From: Akkermansia sp.
GTDB taxonomy: Bacteria; Verrucomicrobiota; Verrucomicrobiia; Verrucomicrobiales; Akkermansiaceae
Length of the DNA stretch: 64,000 nt
Assembly: GCF_020860705.1 (NCBI RefSeq)
Contig: NZ_JAJBTT010000008.1
Location: 1 to 64,000, forward strand
Reading direction: 5' to 3'
Numbering within the stretch: the stretch's first letter is position 1; each line of letters opens with the position of its first letter. The notes below the pieces were generated by a model. That model searched no databases, had not been told where the DNA came from, and saw nothing but the letters and a program-made list of their open reading frames with translations. Shown piece after piece: positions 41,876 to 51,235 of the stretch. The translations under genes and the position numbers were made by a program.

Positions 41876-44656
41876 ATGCGAGCCCGTCTTTTGCTTATTC
41901 CCTTTATTTTTTCCGTTTCGGCTTACGCCCAGGACGTTCCGTCCCAGGCGGCGGCAGATCCGCCCGGACAGGTGGAGAATGCCCCGGTCCGGGACCTTTC
42001 CCGCCTGCCCATGGACGGCGGCTGGACATACGGAGAACTGCTTGACAAGGCCGCCACGGGCGACTTCCGCGCCAACATGCTGGCCGGGGAGTACTGGATG
42101 GGGCTTTATTACCTGAACCGCGGAGACCTGCCGCTGGCCTGCCTGGAACACATGCAGCATTTTTTCCGGGAAGCGGCCGCCAAATCCGGCCATCCGGCCC
42201 CCAGGCTCATGATGACGGACCCCTACGGGATTTTCGGAATTTTCAAAACACAGCCCATGCAGCCGGAGCATGCGGAATGGCTGGACGCCTGCCGCAAGCT
42301 GGCCGAGAAAGGGGATATGGACGCCATTACGGCGCTGTACACAGTCACGGACCTGCCTGAGGCGGAGTTGAGGCGCTATCTGGCGCCACTGGAAAAGAAA
42401 GCCGCCTCCGGCGACCCGGACGCACTGGCCCAGCTCGCTTTCATCCGTGTGGACTGGTTGAAGGAGGATCCCGCCAAGGTGCTAGAATCTCTGAGGAAGC
42501 CCCGGAAATACTATCCGCCTGTTATGAAAGCGCGGATCGGGGAACTGGCCCTTGCCCTGGGCGGCGGCCCTTCCAGCAATGATCCAAGCGGCCTGGAATG
42601 GCGGAAGATGGCCCTTGCACCTCTTTCCGGACTCTCACAGATAGGCCACGCAACGGCCATGCGGCTGCTGGCGGACATGAGGAAGGCGACCGACAAGGAA
42701 CAATCCGAAAAACTTCGTAAAGAACTGGTATCCAGAGGCGATCTGGAAACCATTCTGGAAACCCTCTCCGGGTACATGAAGGAAAAACGGACCGCTGTGG
42801 ACGGTGCCGCCGTCCAGCCCCTGTTTGACCGGGCCCGGAAGCTGGGCAGCAACAATGCCTATGCCTGGTACGCCCAGTTGATTGCGGATCGGAAGCCGCC
42901 TCAGGAACAGGAGCTGCGGAAGGCGGCGCAGGATTTGCTGGCCCTGCATGACGAACGGGGCATGCCCTTCCTGAAGGAGCCGCTTTCCCTCCCCCAGAAA
43001 AAACTCAACCAGCTCCCCCCTTACGCCAAAACGCACAAGGAGCTGGAACTGGCCTCCCAGCTGGGGGACGCGGATTCCAGCGTCCAGCTGGGCGAGCTGT
43101 GGAAAGAGGAACTTGCCAACACCATGGATTCCGTAGGGAAGGCCCATGAAGCGCTGGAAAACATGCGCACGTGGTACAGGAAGGCGGCGGAAGAAGGCCA
43201 CCCCCTGGCCAAACTGCGCCTGGCCCAGATGGAAAACCCGGATTTGATGGACAGGCCGACCGCAGAACCTGCCAAAACCCTGTTGAGTGCTTGCCTGACA
43301 AAAGCCGCATCAGGGGACTTCATCACGCTGAAAGCGATTTCCGAATACGTTACGCCGGAACAGTGGGAAGACCTGACCGCTACCCTCCGCAAAAAAGCGC
43401 AGGAAGGAGACGCCCGCAGCCAGGCGGACCTGGCCTACCTGATGCTGTTCAGTTACAGGAGCGAGGAATCCGGCTATCCGGAAGCCCTGGCCTGGGCCCG
43501 GCTTTCCGCCGGACAGGGAGATCCCTGCGGCATGTACGTGCTCGGCCGCGCCCTCATTTACGAATTCGGCCTGGAAAAACGCATGGCGGAAGGGGATTCC
43601 TGGATGTTCCGGGGAGCCCTGAAAGGCCACGTGGATGCGGCGGACATGTGGAGCTCCAATAATGAAAACCTTCAACCCTACAGCGCCATGATACATGGCC
43701 TGGCGGCACGCGGGCACATTCCCTCCCTGCTTTTCCTGGCCAACCAGGCGGCCTATCCCCAGAACATGGAGGAGAGGGCGGCGCAGGACAACGCCAATTC
43801 CGCCTACCAGCCGGTAAAGCTGGGCACGAACGGAGAAGATGGCAATTCCCCCCCGTGGCTGAAGAAGCCGGGCCAGAAGGATAACGCGGAAGATACCGTG
43901 ACGGATGCCGGCGCCGTCCCCCCCTGGATGACTCCATCCGGCAGGGAACGCAAGGCCCCGGCCCCGGAAACCATCAATCCGGAAGCCGTCAAGTTCTGGG
44001 AACAGGCCGTGGAACTGGGCAGCCTGACCGCTCTGGACGAGCTGGCCAACTATTATGAAACCGTGGCCGGTAACGTGAAGGACCCTGCGGAACGGCAGCA
44101 GCTTCTGGCCTCCGCCATGACGGCAGCCACCGCCCTGGTGAAAAAGGAGGACGTGCGCGGCCTCAAAAGGCTGGCCCGCTATTACGAACAGGGCATCGGC
44201 GTTCAGCCGAACAAGGAACTGCACAGGGACTACGTGCTGAAGGCAGCGGAGACCAATGATCCGGAAGCCCTGGTGGAAAAAGCGCGCCTGCTCATCAAGG
44301 GGGAGGACATGGAGCCGGACCCCAAGGCGGCGCTGGGAATCCTGACCAGGCTGGAACAGACCCAGACGCAACCCGTTCCGGGCATGTATTTCCTGCTGGG
44401 CTACCTGCATGAGGAAGGCCTGGGCACCCCGCAGGATACGGCCCTGGCCTACCAGTTTTACATCAAGGGAGCGGAACAGGATGACGCCAAGGCCATGAAC
44501 AACCTGGGTTCCATGTATGAACGCGGCACAGGCGTGGCCAAAGACCTGCCGGAAGCCCAGAAATGGTACGAACAGGCGGCGGACCTGGGGAATGAAGACG
44601 CCCGCGCCAATGTGGAACGGGTGAAGGAAAAAATTAAAAAGAAGGGCGGCAAATAA
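41876..44656 (+). CDS. Secreted Sel1/TPR-repeat protein
   Basis: 926 residues with a signal peptide (MRARLLLIPFIFSVSAYAQ). Almost the whole chain is alpha-helical solenoid. Sel1-type repeats are clearest in the last 150 residues (YFLLGYLHEEGLGTPQDTALAYQFYIKGAE, NNLGSMYERGTGVAKDLPEAQKWYEQAA). Earlier repeats are more divergent and interrupted by a Pro-rich, low-complexity linker near residues 650-700 (GNSPPWLKKPGQK). Such proteins act as scaffolds in the envelope. An inverted repeat CGTGAC/GTCACG lies upstream near 41.8 kb. Partner unknown. Confidence 0.8.
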   Translation: MRARLLLIPFIFSVSAYAQDVPSQAAADPPGQVENAPVRDLSRLPMDGGWTYGELLDKAATGDFRANMLAGEYWMGLYYLNRGDLPLACLEHMQHFFREAAAKSGHPAPRLMMTDPYGIFGIFKTQPMQPEHAEWLDACRKLAEKGDMDAITALYTVTDLPEAELRRYLAPLEKKAASGDPDALAQLAFIRVDWLKEDPAKVLESLRKPRKYYPPVMKARIGELALALGGGPSSNDPSGLEWRKMALAPLSGLSQIGHATAMRLLADMRKATDKEQSEKLRKELVSRGDLETILETLSGYMKEKRTAVDGAAVQPLFDRARKLGSNNAYAWYAQLIADRKPPQEQELRKAAQDLLALHDERGMPFLKEPLSLPQKKLNQLPPYAKTHKELELASQLGDADSSVQLGELWKEELANTMDSVGKAHEALENMRTWYRKAAEEGHPLAKLRLAQMENPDLMDRPTAEPAKTLLSACLTKAASGDFITLKAISEYVTPEQWEDLTATLRKKAQEGDARSQADLAYLMLFSYRSEESGYPEALAWARLSAGQGDPCGMYVLGRALIYEFGLEKRMAEGDSWMFRGALKGHVDAADMWSSNNENLQPYSAMIHGLAARGHIPSLLFLANQAAYPQNMEERAAQDNANSAYQPVKLGTNGEDGNSPPWLKKPGQKDNAEDTVTDAGAVPPWMTPSGRERKAPAPETINPEAVKFWEQAVELGSLTALDELANYYETVAGNVKDPAERQQLLASAMTAATALVKKEDVRGLKRLARYYEQGIGVQPNKELHRDYVLKAAETNDPEALVEKARLLIKGEDMEPDPKAALGILTRLEQTQTQPVPGMYFLLGYLHEEGLGTPQDTALAYQFYIKGAEQDDAKAMNNLGSMYERGTGVAKDLPEAQKWYEQAADLGNEDARANVERVKEKIKKKGGK

Positions 44657-44759
44657 CCTCCTCCATTGCCCGGTGGATACCCCGGAATGGGGTAAAGGAG
44701 TTTAGAAGTGCTGCAGGGGCCATACCCTTCCGGGAGGGTTTGCTGCCCCATGCAAAACA

Positions 44760-44782
44760 GGGGGCGCAAAGACAGCGCCCCC
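44760..44782 (-). terminator. Terminator between the Sel1 gene and the GH18 gene
   Basis: Perfect 8-bp stem GGGGGCGC / GCGCCCCC with a 7-base loop. On the minus strand it is followed by TGTTTTG. It lies 22 bases beyond the GH18 stop; the T tract is weak. Confidence 0.55.
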
Positions 44783-44804
44783 ATGACGACCAAACCGGCA
44801 AAAA

Positions 44805-47800
44805 CTATTCCCGGGTCACTTTCAGACGCAGAAAACGGCGCGTCATTCCACTGTCGCTCATGGATTCCGTATCCCGGAATTCAGCCGCCGTCTTTCCGGC
44901 GGTCTCCACTTCCCCCAGGGAAGTCCAGTTGACCAGATCCGAAGAAACCTCCACCTCATGCTTCACGTCAGACGCCTGCGGATTCACAGGCCAGCGCAGC
45001 ACCAGATGCATGTTACCGTCACTGCCCTCTTCCGCCGTCACTCTGGTAACGCTTCCGCAAGGTTTGAGCGGATCCAGGCCCGTGGCGTATTTCATCAGGT
45101 TGGTCACGCCATCCCCGGCGGGGGCGGCGTCCGCAGCCGTCTGGCCCGGAGCGGCATCCGGCGGGAAGGTATCCTGCACCCACTTGTCATATCCGGCCAG
45201 GTCGGCCCCGGCCTGCGTGATGATGACGGCGCATTCCTGCTTGTCGGAAGCCCGGAACACCACCGTTCCGGACCTTCCGCTGGCGGATTTGTTCTCTGCC
45301 GCTGTCAGCATGACCGTCGCACGGCCAATGCCGGAAGCCGCGGAAACGGAAATCCAGTCCGGACATTCCGCCACCACCCAGCCCAGGGTTTCATTCTCCA
45401 TCTGCACTTCCACAGCCACTGCCCCTCCAGCGGCAGGAACGGAAGCCCCCACCAGGGACAGGCTGAAAGGCGAAGCTGTCACGGGAAACGACGTGGAAGA
45501 CACGTAACGGTTGGCGGCGCGCAGCAGCGAACGCTGGTCAAAGTAGTTGCTTTCATTCCGGGAGTCGGAGATGTCTCCTCCCAGATCCCAGTACATGAAA
45601 CCAGCCAACTTTTGATCGCTGATGTACTTGTTTTTTCTCCGGGTAGTGTCTACACCGTTGTAATAGTATTTTTTATTGTTGCTGTTCAGGGTAAGCTGGT
45701 CCAGCGCAGGATTATTGAGTTCTTCTTCCCCCTTCAGATCCCGGTACAGCAGAGCGTCTGTGGCACCGGATACGCCTGTCACACCGTAAAAAGGACCGCT
45801 CAGCTGGATTTTGGAATCCGGGTAGCCCCAGGACCTGAAGGTCTTGCATGCGGAGACCATGGTGCTATAGAGGGAAGCGCTGGTGTTCGGACCATAATTC
45901 TGAAATGGGAAAAAGTCCACAAACTGAATCTTGTCCTTGGGGAACCAGTAGGATACGGTGTGCAACGTAATAGTGAAGATGGGATCGGGGCCGATTTTCT
46001 CCCGGATGGTTTGAGCCAGCATTCCGTACTGCTGCCACAAGGCATCCCCCTGGTAAAGCCATTCAAAGTCCAGATCCACGCCATCCAGCAAGTCACTGTA
46101 TTCGGTCAGCATTTCCCCAATCTGGGTGGCGAACTTCTCCCTAGCCGCCGCACTTTTGAGCATGGTTTTCCAGTCTGCGCCTCCTGAAAAGCAAATACGG
46201 ATATGCATTCCGTCCACCCCTGCCGTGAGTGCACGCAGATAACGCAGGTCAGCCACCCATGAGGCGGAATCATGACCTTCTTCCGCTTCATTGTCCCCCC
46301 ACCAGGCAACAATCTGGCGGTCTACCCAGGCATGCTGGACTGGCTTCCCCAGTTTTTTTGCGGCGCGGGCCTCCACCCAGATACGCATCTCGTCAATGCT
46401 GCCGATCAGGTTGCTCCCGATGACCGCATTGGCTGACAGCCCGTCCAGATCCTCTCCGACAGAGGCTTTGCCGGTGGCTACGGCAGCGTTGTTCAGATAA
46501 AAAGTACCCGTATCACTATTGGCATCGCGAACAAAGGCAATCCAGAAATATTCATGGAGGGGAATATCAGGCAGGTCGGCCTCCCAGGCCACGGAAGTTC
46601 CCACCTGGATGCGAGCCCGGTAATGGTCCCCTGCCCATCTCACCGTCAGAGCAACATTGTCGTTGCCAAAAAGAGTGAAGTTTTCCTCTTCTCCGGAAAG
46701 GAGCATATTGGCTTCAATCGTGAAGGTAGGGTTTCCGGCCAGCAGGTTTCCCCCCACATGCATGAAAGCATTGGGGCCGGCAAAGCGGTAGACGCAGGAT
46801 CTCTCCCCGTCCCGGGAAAGGAACGTGACTCCGTTTTTCTCCTTCACATCGTTGTCCGGTCTCCAGTGGGTTACAGTACCGTCCGCCGTAAGGCCCGCAC
46901 AGCCGATGTAGATAAGGTCATTGTTATTGATGATATGCGAACGCGAAAGCCAGCGGAAACGCAAGTGGCTATCCCGCACATAAGCCGTCATGAGCATGTA
47001 ACGGAAGGTGTCATTGTCCGTAACAATGGAGAATTCCGTTCCGGAAGGTGTTACCGCCTGATAGGGGCGGACAAAAGAGCTGCCTGTCTTGTCAGCAAAT
47101 TCCGTCCACTTGGCATCCCGGAAGTCCCCGTCCAGCCGCCAGAGGCCCACCAGGCGGTCATATTTGGGGTGCGCCATGGACAACGGCCCCGTCAGGAAAA
47201 AGTCATCCGGATCACCCCCCAATTCCGCATTCCAGAACCTTAGTTCATCCCGGGCACCCTTGAACTGCGCCGCCAGGACCAGGCCTGCCCAGCTACTTTT
47301 CATGGAAGCCAGGTAGGGAGCGGCGGGAGCGGTTCCCGCCAGCGTTCCGTCCACATACAGGCTGACGTTTTCAGCACCCAGGGAGACGGCCACATGATGC
47401 CAGGTTCCGGCGGCAAAAGGCTGGCCGGAGGCCTCCACCGAGGCCGGAGTTTCCGTATTCCCGGAATCCAGGTGCAAGCGGCCTCCGTTCAGGGAAAGCG
47501 TGGCTGCCCCCAGGGAAAGAATGGCGCCGGAAGAAGCGTCCTCTTCCGGCCTGATCCAGAGTTCGCAGGTCATTTCCCCGGTTCCGGTCCAGGCATCCGC
47601 AGGAATGGGAAGCGCCACCGGAGAAGAAAGAGCAGTCAGCGCCCTGTTATGCACCACACTGACGGGCCGCGGCTCCGGCGCCGGAGGAGCGGGAGTATCA
47701 TCCGTACGGACGGTCAGCGCATTCAAATTCAAGACTCCAGTGCCGGATTCGTTACCTTCCTTGACCACGTCAAAAACGAGCGTCCCGGCGGCATCCGCTT

Positions 47801-48503
47801 CCGCGGACCATTCCAGGGCCATATAAGTATCGGCGTCCGTACTGTTGACGCCGCCCTTCCACTTGCCGTCCGTCCGTGAACCGGTGGAGGTCTGGAGGGC
47901 CTTCACATCCACGTGGTTTCCGGACACCAGGGAAACGGACTGATATGCCGGCTTTCCATTCCCCAGGAAAAAAGAAACCGCATATTCCTTGCCCGGAGCC
48001 AGCCCGGAAAGGGAAACGCGCACCGTTCCCGCCCTTTTCGGCACTCCGTTGGTAAACAGAAGCAAACTCGTATTCAAGGCTTCTCCATGATTTGGAAAGC
48101 CGAACACACTTTCCGCCTGCAGCACACCGCCGGACTGCGTTCCCCGGGTTTCCCCTTTTTCCCGCCAAGTGGAGGAGGTGTTGTCATAGCACATGTCTCC
48201 CACGCTCGCTTCCGACTTGGCCGTGACCGCCAGATAAACGGAACGTCCGAACAGCGTTCCGGCCAGCACGGGGGAGGAAGAGGCTTCCAGATTATTCCTC
48301 CGCAGGGGCACGCTTTTCAGAGAGGTGGACGGAGTAGTGGTCACCACTCCCATATTCGTCCAACCCGGCTGGGCCGTAGACGAGGAATTCCCGAAATCCA
48401 CGCCGAAAGATTCCACTGATCCCTGTGCCTGCACGAGATTCCCCAGAAAGAAAACAGCCATGAAGCCAAGGACACGAAAAAGATATTTCTCTTGTACAGG
48501 CAT
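44805..48503 (-). CDS. Large secreted GH18 protein with LamG and BACON-like domains
   Basis: About 1232 residues from MPVQEKYLFRVLGFMAVFFLG (signal; the track start is 29 residues earlier). Order: an N-terminal beta-domain (about 30-270) like the neighbouring PEP-CTERM protein; a LamG/concanavalin domain (about 290-450); a spacer; a second LamG domain (about 600-730); a GH18 barrel (about 740-1010) with the catalytic motif DGVDLDFEW; a BACON-like domain (about 1020-1110, WVVAECPDWISVSAASG); and a C-terminal region (GDGVTNLMKYATGLDP) common in Verrucomicrobiota surface proteins. GH18 enzymes of this form cleave chitin or N-glycan GlcNAc-GlcNAc bonds. No PEP-CTERM tail is present. Confidence 0.87.
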   Translation of the reverse strand: MPVQEKYLFRVLGFMAVFFLGNLVQAQGSVESFGVDFGNSSSTAQPGWTNMGVVTTTPSTSLKSVPLRRNNLEASSSPVLAGTLFGRSVYLAVTAKSEASVGDMCYDNTSSTWREKGETRGTQSGGVLQAESVFGFPNHGEALNTSLLLFTNGVPKRAGTVRVSLSGLAPGKEYAVSFFLGNGKPAYQSVSLVSGNHVDVKALQTSTGSRTDGKWKGGVNSTDADTYMALEWSAEADAAGTLVFDVVKEGNESGTGVLNLNALTVRTDDTPAPPAPEPRPVSVVHNRALTALSSPVALPIPADAWTGTGEMTCELWIRPEEDASSGAILSLGAATLSLNGGRLHLDSGNTETPASVEASGQPFAAGTWHHVAVSLGAENVSLYVDGTLAGTAPAAPYLASMKSSWAGLVLAAQFKGARDELRFWNAELGGDPDDFFLTGPLSMAHPKYDRLVGLWRLDGDFRDAKWTEFADKTGSSFVRPYQAVTPSGTEFSIVTDNDTFRYMLMTAYVRDSHLRFRWLSRSHIINNNDLIYIGCAGLTADGTVTHWRPDNDVKEKNGVTFLSRDGERSCVYRFAGPNAFMHVGGNLLAGNPTFTIEANMLLSGEEENFTLFGNDNVALTVRWAGDHYRARIQVGTSVAWEADLPDIPLHEYFWIAFVRDANSDTGTFYLNNAAVATGKASVGEDLDGLSANAVIGSNLIGSIDEMRIWVEARAAKKLGKPVQHAWVDRQIVAWWGDNEAEEGHDSASWVADLRYLRALTAGVDGMHIRICFSGGADWKTMLKSAAAREKFATQIGEMLTEYSDLLDGVDLDFEWLYQGDALWQQYGMLAQTIREKIGPDPIFTITLHTVSYWFPKDKIQFVDFFPFQNYGPNTSASLYSTMVSACKTFRSWGYPDSKIQLSGPFYGVTGVSGATDALLYRDLKGEEELNNPALDQLTLNSNNKKYYYNGVDTTRRKNKYISDQKLAGFMYWDLGGDISDSRNESNYFDQRSLLRAANRYVSSTSFPVTASPFSLSLVGASVPAAGGAVAVEVQMENETLGWVVAECPDWISVSAASGIGRATVMLTAAENKSASGRSGTVVFRASDKQECAVIITQAGADLAGYDKWVQDTFPPDAAPGQTAADAAPAGDGVTNLMKYATGLDPLKPCGSVTRVTAEEGSDGNMHLVLRWPVNPQASDVKHEVEVSSDLVNWTSLGEVETAGKTAAEFRDTESMSDSGMTRRFLRLKVTRE

Positions 48504-48629
48504 AAAGTTATCAAATAATCTAACAGATAGATAGATGCTGCAAACTAAAAAGCTGCCGGACAGAAGGAAGGAATTTTTCATGTTTTCCAACCATTCCTGC
48601 CGGCAGCCTGGTCAAAAAATGCAATGGGG

Positions 48630-49442
48630 TTATCCCTGTATCCTGCGCCGCCGCATCATCAGGCAAGCAAGCCCCATCAGTCCCAGAGAGGCTGCAGCCG
48701 GTTCAGGAATGGGCGCAGTTGCCAAAATAAACCCGTTCAATGCGATATCTGCACTTACAACATCATCTGTACCGGCGGAGGCGCGTTCATAAGTCAGCGT
48801 CACCTGGCCTGAATCATTCGTCGTGAACGCCCATTCCATCCCCACTCCTGAACCAATCGTCCCTCCCTGGAATGTTGAACCGGTCACGGACCCAGCTCCT
48901 TCATATCCATCCATCAGGTTTCCGGTGATGTCGGTAACGCCGCCTGAGAGAGTCATGCTGGTTTTATTGGTCGATAAGCCGCTGTTTCCCAAGACGTATA
49001 AATAATAGGTGGTATTGGCAGCCAAGCCGCCCAGCGTGAATTGCAGACCGACGGACTGTCCCTTGACTCCATTGCATCTGTCAGTGATAGAAGACTGCGC
49101 CATGCTTTCTGAAAATACGGGATTCAGCGGAGACGAGCTGTTTGTGCCGTCCAGATACCCCGCACTTTGGGAGGCAGTGCTTTTGTAAGACATGCTGAAC
49201 GTGACGTCACTGCCATCCAAATCCCCCAGAACCAGAGAGGAAGAAACGGCTCCCCCATCTTTGCTCAAAGAAGTAATGGATGTGTAAGAGGTGGCCTTCC
49301 CGCCTGCGGGAGCGCTTTTGGTGGTTGCTACGCCAATCCAATCATCCCCAGAGGAGGCAGATCCCAAATTAACTTTCAGAGAAGCTGCCGAAACTGCAGA
49401 GACAGAGGCGGCTAACAACAGTAGAATGAGTGATTTCTTCAT
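48630..49442 (-). CDS. PEP-CTERM domain secreted protein (second copy type)
   Basis: About 270 residues from MKKSLILLLLAASVSAVSA. The tail is IPEPAAASLGLMGLACLMMRRRRIQG. The body (LKVNLGSASSGDDWIGVATT...FTLGGLAANTTYYLYVLGNSG) matches in layout the N-terminal domain of the GH18 protein encoded just downstream on the same strand (VDFGNSS..., LSGLAPGKEYAVSFFLGNG), suggesting shared ancestry. The two genes are 126 bases apart and may be co-expressed. A dyad site lies just upstream. Function unknown. Confidence 0.85.
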   Translation of the reverse strand: MKKSLILLLLAASVSAVSAASLKVNLGSASSGDDWIGVATTKSAPAGGKATSYTSITSLSKDGGAVSSSLVLGDLDGSDVTFSMSYKSTASQSAGYLDGTNSSSPLNPVFSESMAQSSITDRCNGVKGQSVGLQFTLGGLAANTTYYLYVLGNSGLSTNKTSMTLSGGVTDITGNLMDGYEGAGSVTGSTFQGGTIGSGVGMEWAFTTNDSGQVTLTYERASAGTDDVVSADIALNGFILATAPIPEPAAASLGLMGLACLMMRRRRIQG

Positions 49443-49472
49443 GGTTTTTAATTGACTCAAACTACGGTATAC

Positions 49473-49487
49473 CGGATTAGGAATCCG
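49473..49487 (-). promoter_or_regulatory. 15-bp dyad next to a -10-like box of PEP-CTERM gene 2
   Basis: CGGATTAGGAATCCG. Read on the minus strand it is followed after one base by TATACC, the same spacing as dyad and TATAAT before the PEP-CTERM gene at 572. The start codon is 31 bases downstream at 49442. Confidence 0.5.
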
Positions 49488-49639
49488 CGATAAAACAACG
49501 CCTCTGTAAAAGATGCGTATAATATTGAATATAAGGCAGATAAGTGTTATATGGAAATTTTACACCCCCTCTTATCCCTCTCACCCTTATATTCCCTATT
49601 ACTCCTAACCAACTTTTCCACAGATTTTTCCTTTGACTT

Positions 49640-49654
49640 CGGATTCCTAATCCG
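49640..49654. repeat. 15-bp dyad, fifth copy
   Basis: CGGATTCCTAATCCG, the exact reverse complement of the copy at 49473, 167 bp away. Both have CGCGAT next to them on the plus strand. Confidence 0.6.
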
Positions 49655-49818
49655 CGATTTTTATAACTGTTTATTTCTGAATAATTTATATTTCCATTAT
49701 TCAGATGACAAACGATCAGAATTTGCAACCTTATGCAAATATCCCATGATGAAATTTACAAAAATTGTAAAAAACTAATCTTTTTTTAATGAACCCTTTA
49801 AACAACTTCCGGGGTTCC

Positions 49819-49860
49819 ACGGCCGGGGGACCCAACAAAAAAGAACAGGGTCCCGGCCGT
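49819..49860 (-). terminator. Hairpin downstream of the oxidoreductase gene
   Basis: ACGGCCGGGGGACCC pairs with GGGTCCCGGCCGT with one bulge, around a loop with an A run. It lies 30 bases beyond the stop at 49892. No T tract follows the stem directly, so termination is tentative. Confidence 0.45.
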
Positions 49861-49891
49861 GTTCCGGAAATTCAGCTGTTCAACAACTGCG

Positions 49892-51214
49892 TTAATACGC
49901 CAGTTCCCCCCTCATGACCCGGCGCTCGAATTCGGCCACATCCACCACCTGGCCGGTCAGCCGGGCGTGTTCCGTGGCAAAGGCCATGACATGGGAGTGG
50001 GCGGATTCTTCAATGGAGGTAGTCATGTCTGCGGGAGAGGGCACCGTCAGCATGTCATCGTAAAGCGCTTCCACAAGGCCCCAGTCCCCGCCGCCATGGC
50101 CCTGGTAGCCGCCGGGCAGTTCTTCCAGCTCCACCACGCGGGTTTTTCCGCCAAAGTGCGGCGTTACGGTGATTTCACCGGGGCCGTTTTCCTTGTAGAA
50201 GACGCCGGCGCGGATTTTTCCCCTGGTGCCGTACACCTCAATATGGCGCCCCTGTTCAAAGGCCGTCATCGTGAAGGTGCCGGTCAGGCCGCCTTCAAAG
50301 CGCATGATGGAGACCTGGTGGTCCGGCTGGTCGTTGTCGCACTGAAGGTAGTCCCTGCCCCATGGGGAGGTTTTAAGCCATTCATAGATTTCCTCCGCGG
50401 TAGCTTCCTGGGCGCGGTCGTACACCATGCCCAGCCAGCGCTTGCATTCGTCGTCCGTGGCGTATTTGCGGGCATCCCAAGGGTCTTCCCCCACCGGGGT
50501 GGTCCAGTCCGTGCAGCGTTCCGGACGGGGGGAGGAGAGCGTCTTTTTCGTGAAGAAGGTGAGCTCCCCGAAGCTGGCGACGGAGAGGCATTTGCGCCGC
50601 CCCATGAGCCAGTAGAGAATGTCCATGTCATGGCAGCACTTGGCGACGATCATGGGGGTGGAGGTCTTGCTGTTGCCCCAGTGCCCGCGCACGAAGGAGT
50701 GGGCAAAGTGCCACGCCCCCACGCCTTCATTGGCGTTGAAGGTGATGACGTCCCCTATTTCCCCGCTGTCAATGATCTTTTTCAGGGTGCGGTAGAACTG
50801 GGTGTAGCGCAGCACGTGGCACACGGCCACGCGGCGCTTCAGCAGGCGCGCCATGTCACGCAGTTCCAGCGCCTCTTTCAGCGTCTTGGCGATGGGTTTT
50901 TCCAGCAGGACATGGTAGCCCAGTTCCATGGCCTTCCTGCACGGGGCGTAGTGGTAGTCGTCCTGCGTGCCGATGATGGCTACGTCCGCCAGGCGCGGTT
51001 CCGCCAGCAGGGAGGCGGCGTCCTTGAACAGGCGGATGGAGTTCCGCTCCTCCTCCGGAGCAAAGTCCCGCACGGCTTCCGTGCGTTCCTTCACGGGGTC
51101 CGCCGCGGCGGCGATGCGGTAGCGGTCCTTTTGTTCCATGGCCAGCTTCATGTAGGTGCGCGTGCGGGAACCGCACCCGATGCCGGCGAGAGAGAGTCTT
51201 TTTTGTGCAGACAT
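49892..51214 (-). CDS. Gfo/Idh/MocA-family oxidoreductase
   Basis: 440 residues. N-terminal Rossmann domain (LSLAGIGCGSRTRTYM), the family motif LLEKPIA, then HVLRYTQFYRTLKKIID and the substrate-side KCCHDMDILYWLMG. These NAD(P)-dependent enzymes act on sugars or sugar derivatives; GH109 glycosidases belong to the same superfamily, but those usually have a Tat signal, absent here. The substrate cannot be named. It follows the M3 peptidase gene on the same strand by 21 bases, so they are probably co-transcribed. Confidence 0.88.
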   Translation of the reverse strand: MSAQKRLSLAGIGCGSRTRTYMKLAMEQKDRYRIAAAADPVKERTEAVRDFAPEEERNSIRLFKDAASLLAEPRLADVAIIGTQDDYHYAPCRKAMELGYHVLLEKPIAKTLKEALELRDMARLLKRRVAVCHVLRYTQFYRTLKKIIDSGEIGDVITFNANEGVGAWHFAHSFVRGHWGNSKTSTPMIVAKCCHDMDILYWLMGRRKCLSVASFGELTFFTKKTLSSPRPERCTDWTTPVGEDPWDARKYATDDECKRWLGMVYDRAQEATAEEIYEWLKTSPWGRDYLQCDNDQPDHQVSIMRFEGGLTGTFTMTAFEQGRHIEVYGTRGKIRAGVFYKENGPGEITVTPHFGGKTRVVELEELPGGYQGHGGGDWGLVEALYDDMLTVPSPADMTTSIEESAHSHVMAFATEHARLTGQVVDVAEFERRVMRGELAY

Positions 51215-51235
51215 GGCGTTGTGCAGGATGATGGT

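Larger units (their letters stand above)
49443..49891. other. A+T-rich intergenic region between PEP-CTERM gene 2 and the oxidoreductase
   Basis: About 450 bases with no gene. It contains two perfect 15-bp dyads and one hairpin (annotated separately). The central part is strongly A+T-rich, like the region at 1-571. Confidence 0.55.

Noticed and set aside
49892-51214. GH109 glycosidase
   Set aside because: Same superfamily, but there is no Tat signal and no firm GH109-specific motif; kept as a general Gfo/Idh/MocA oxidoreductase.
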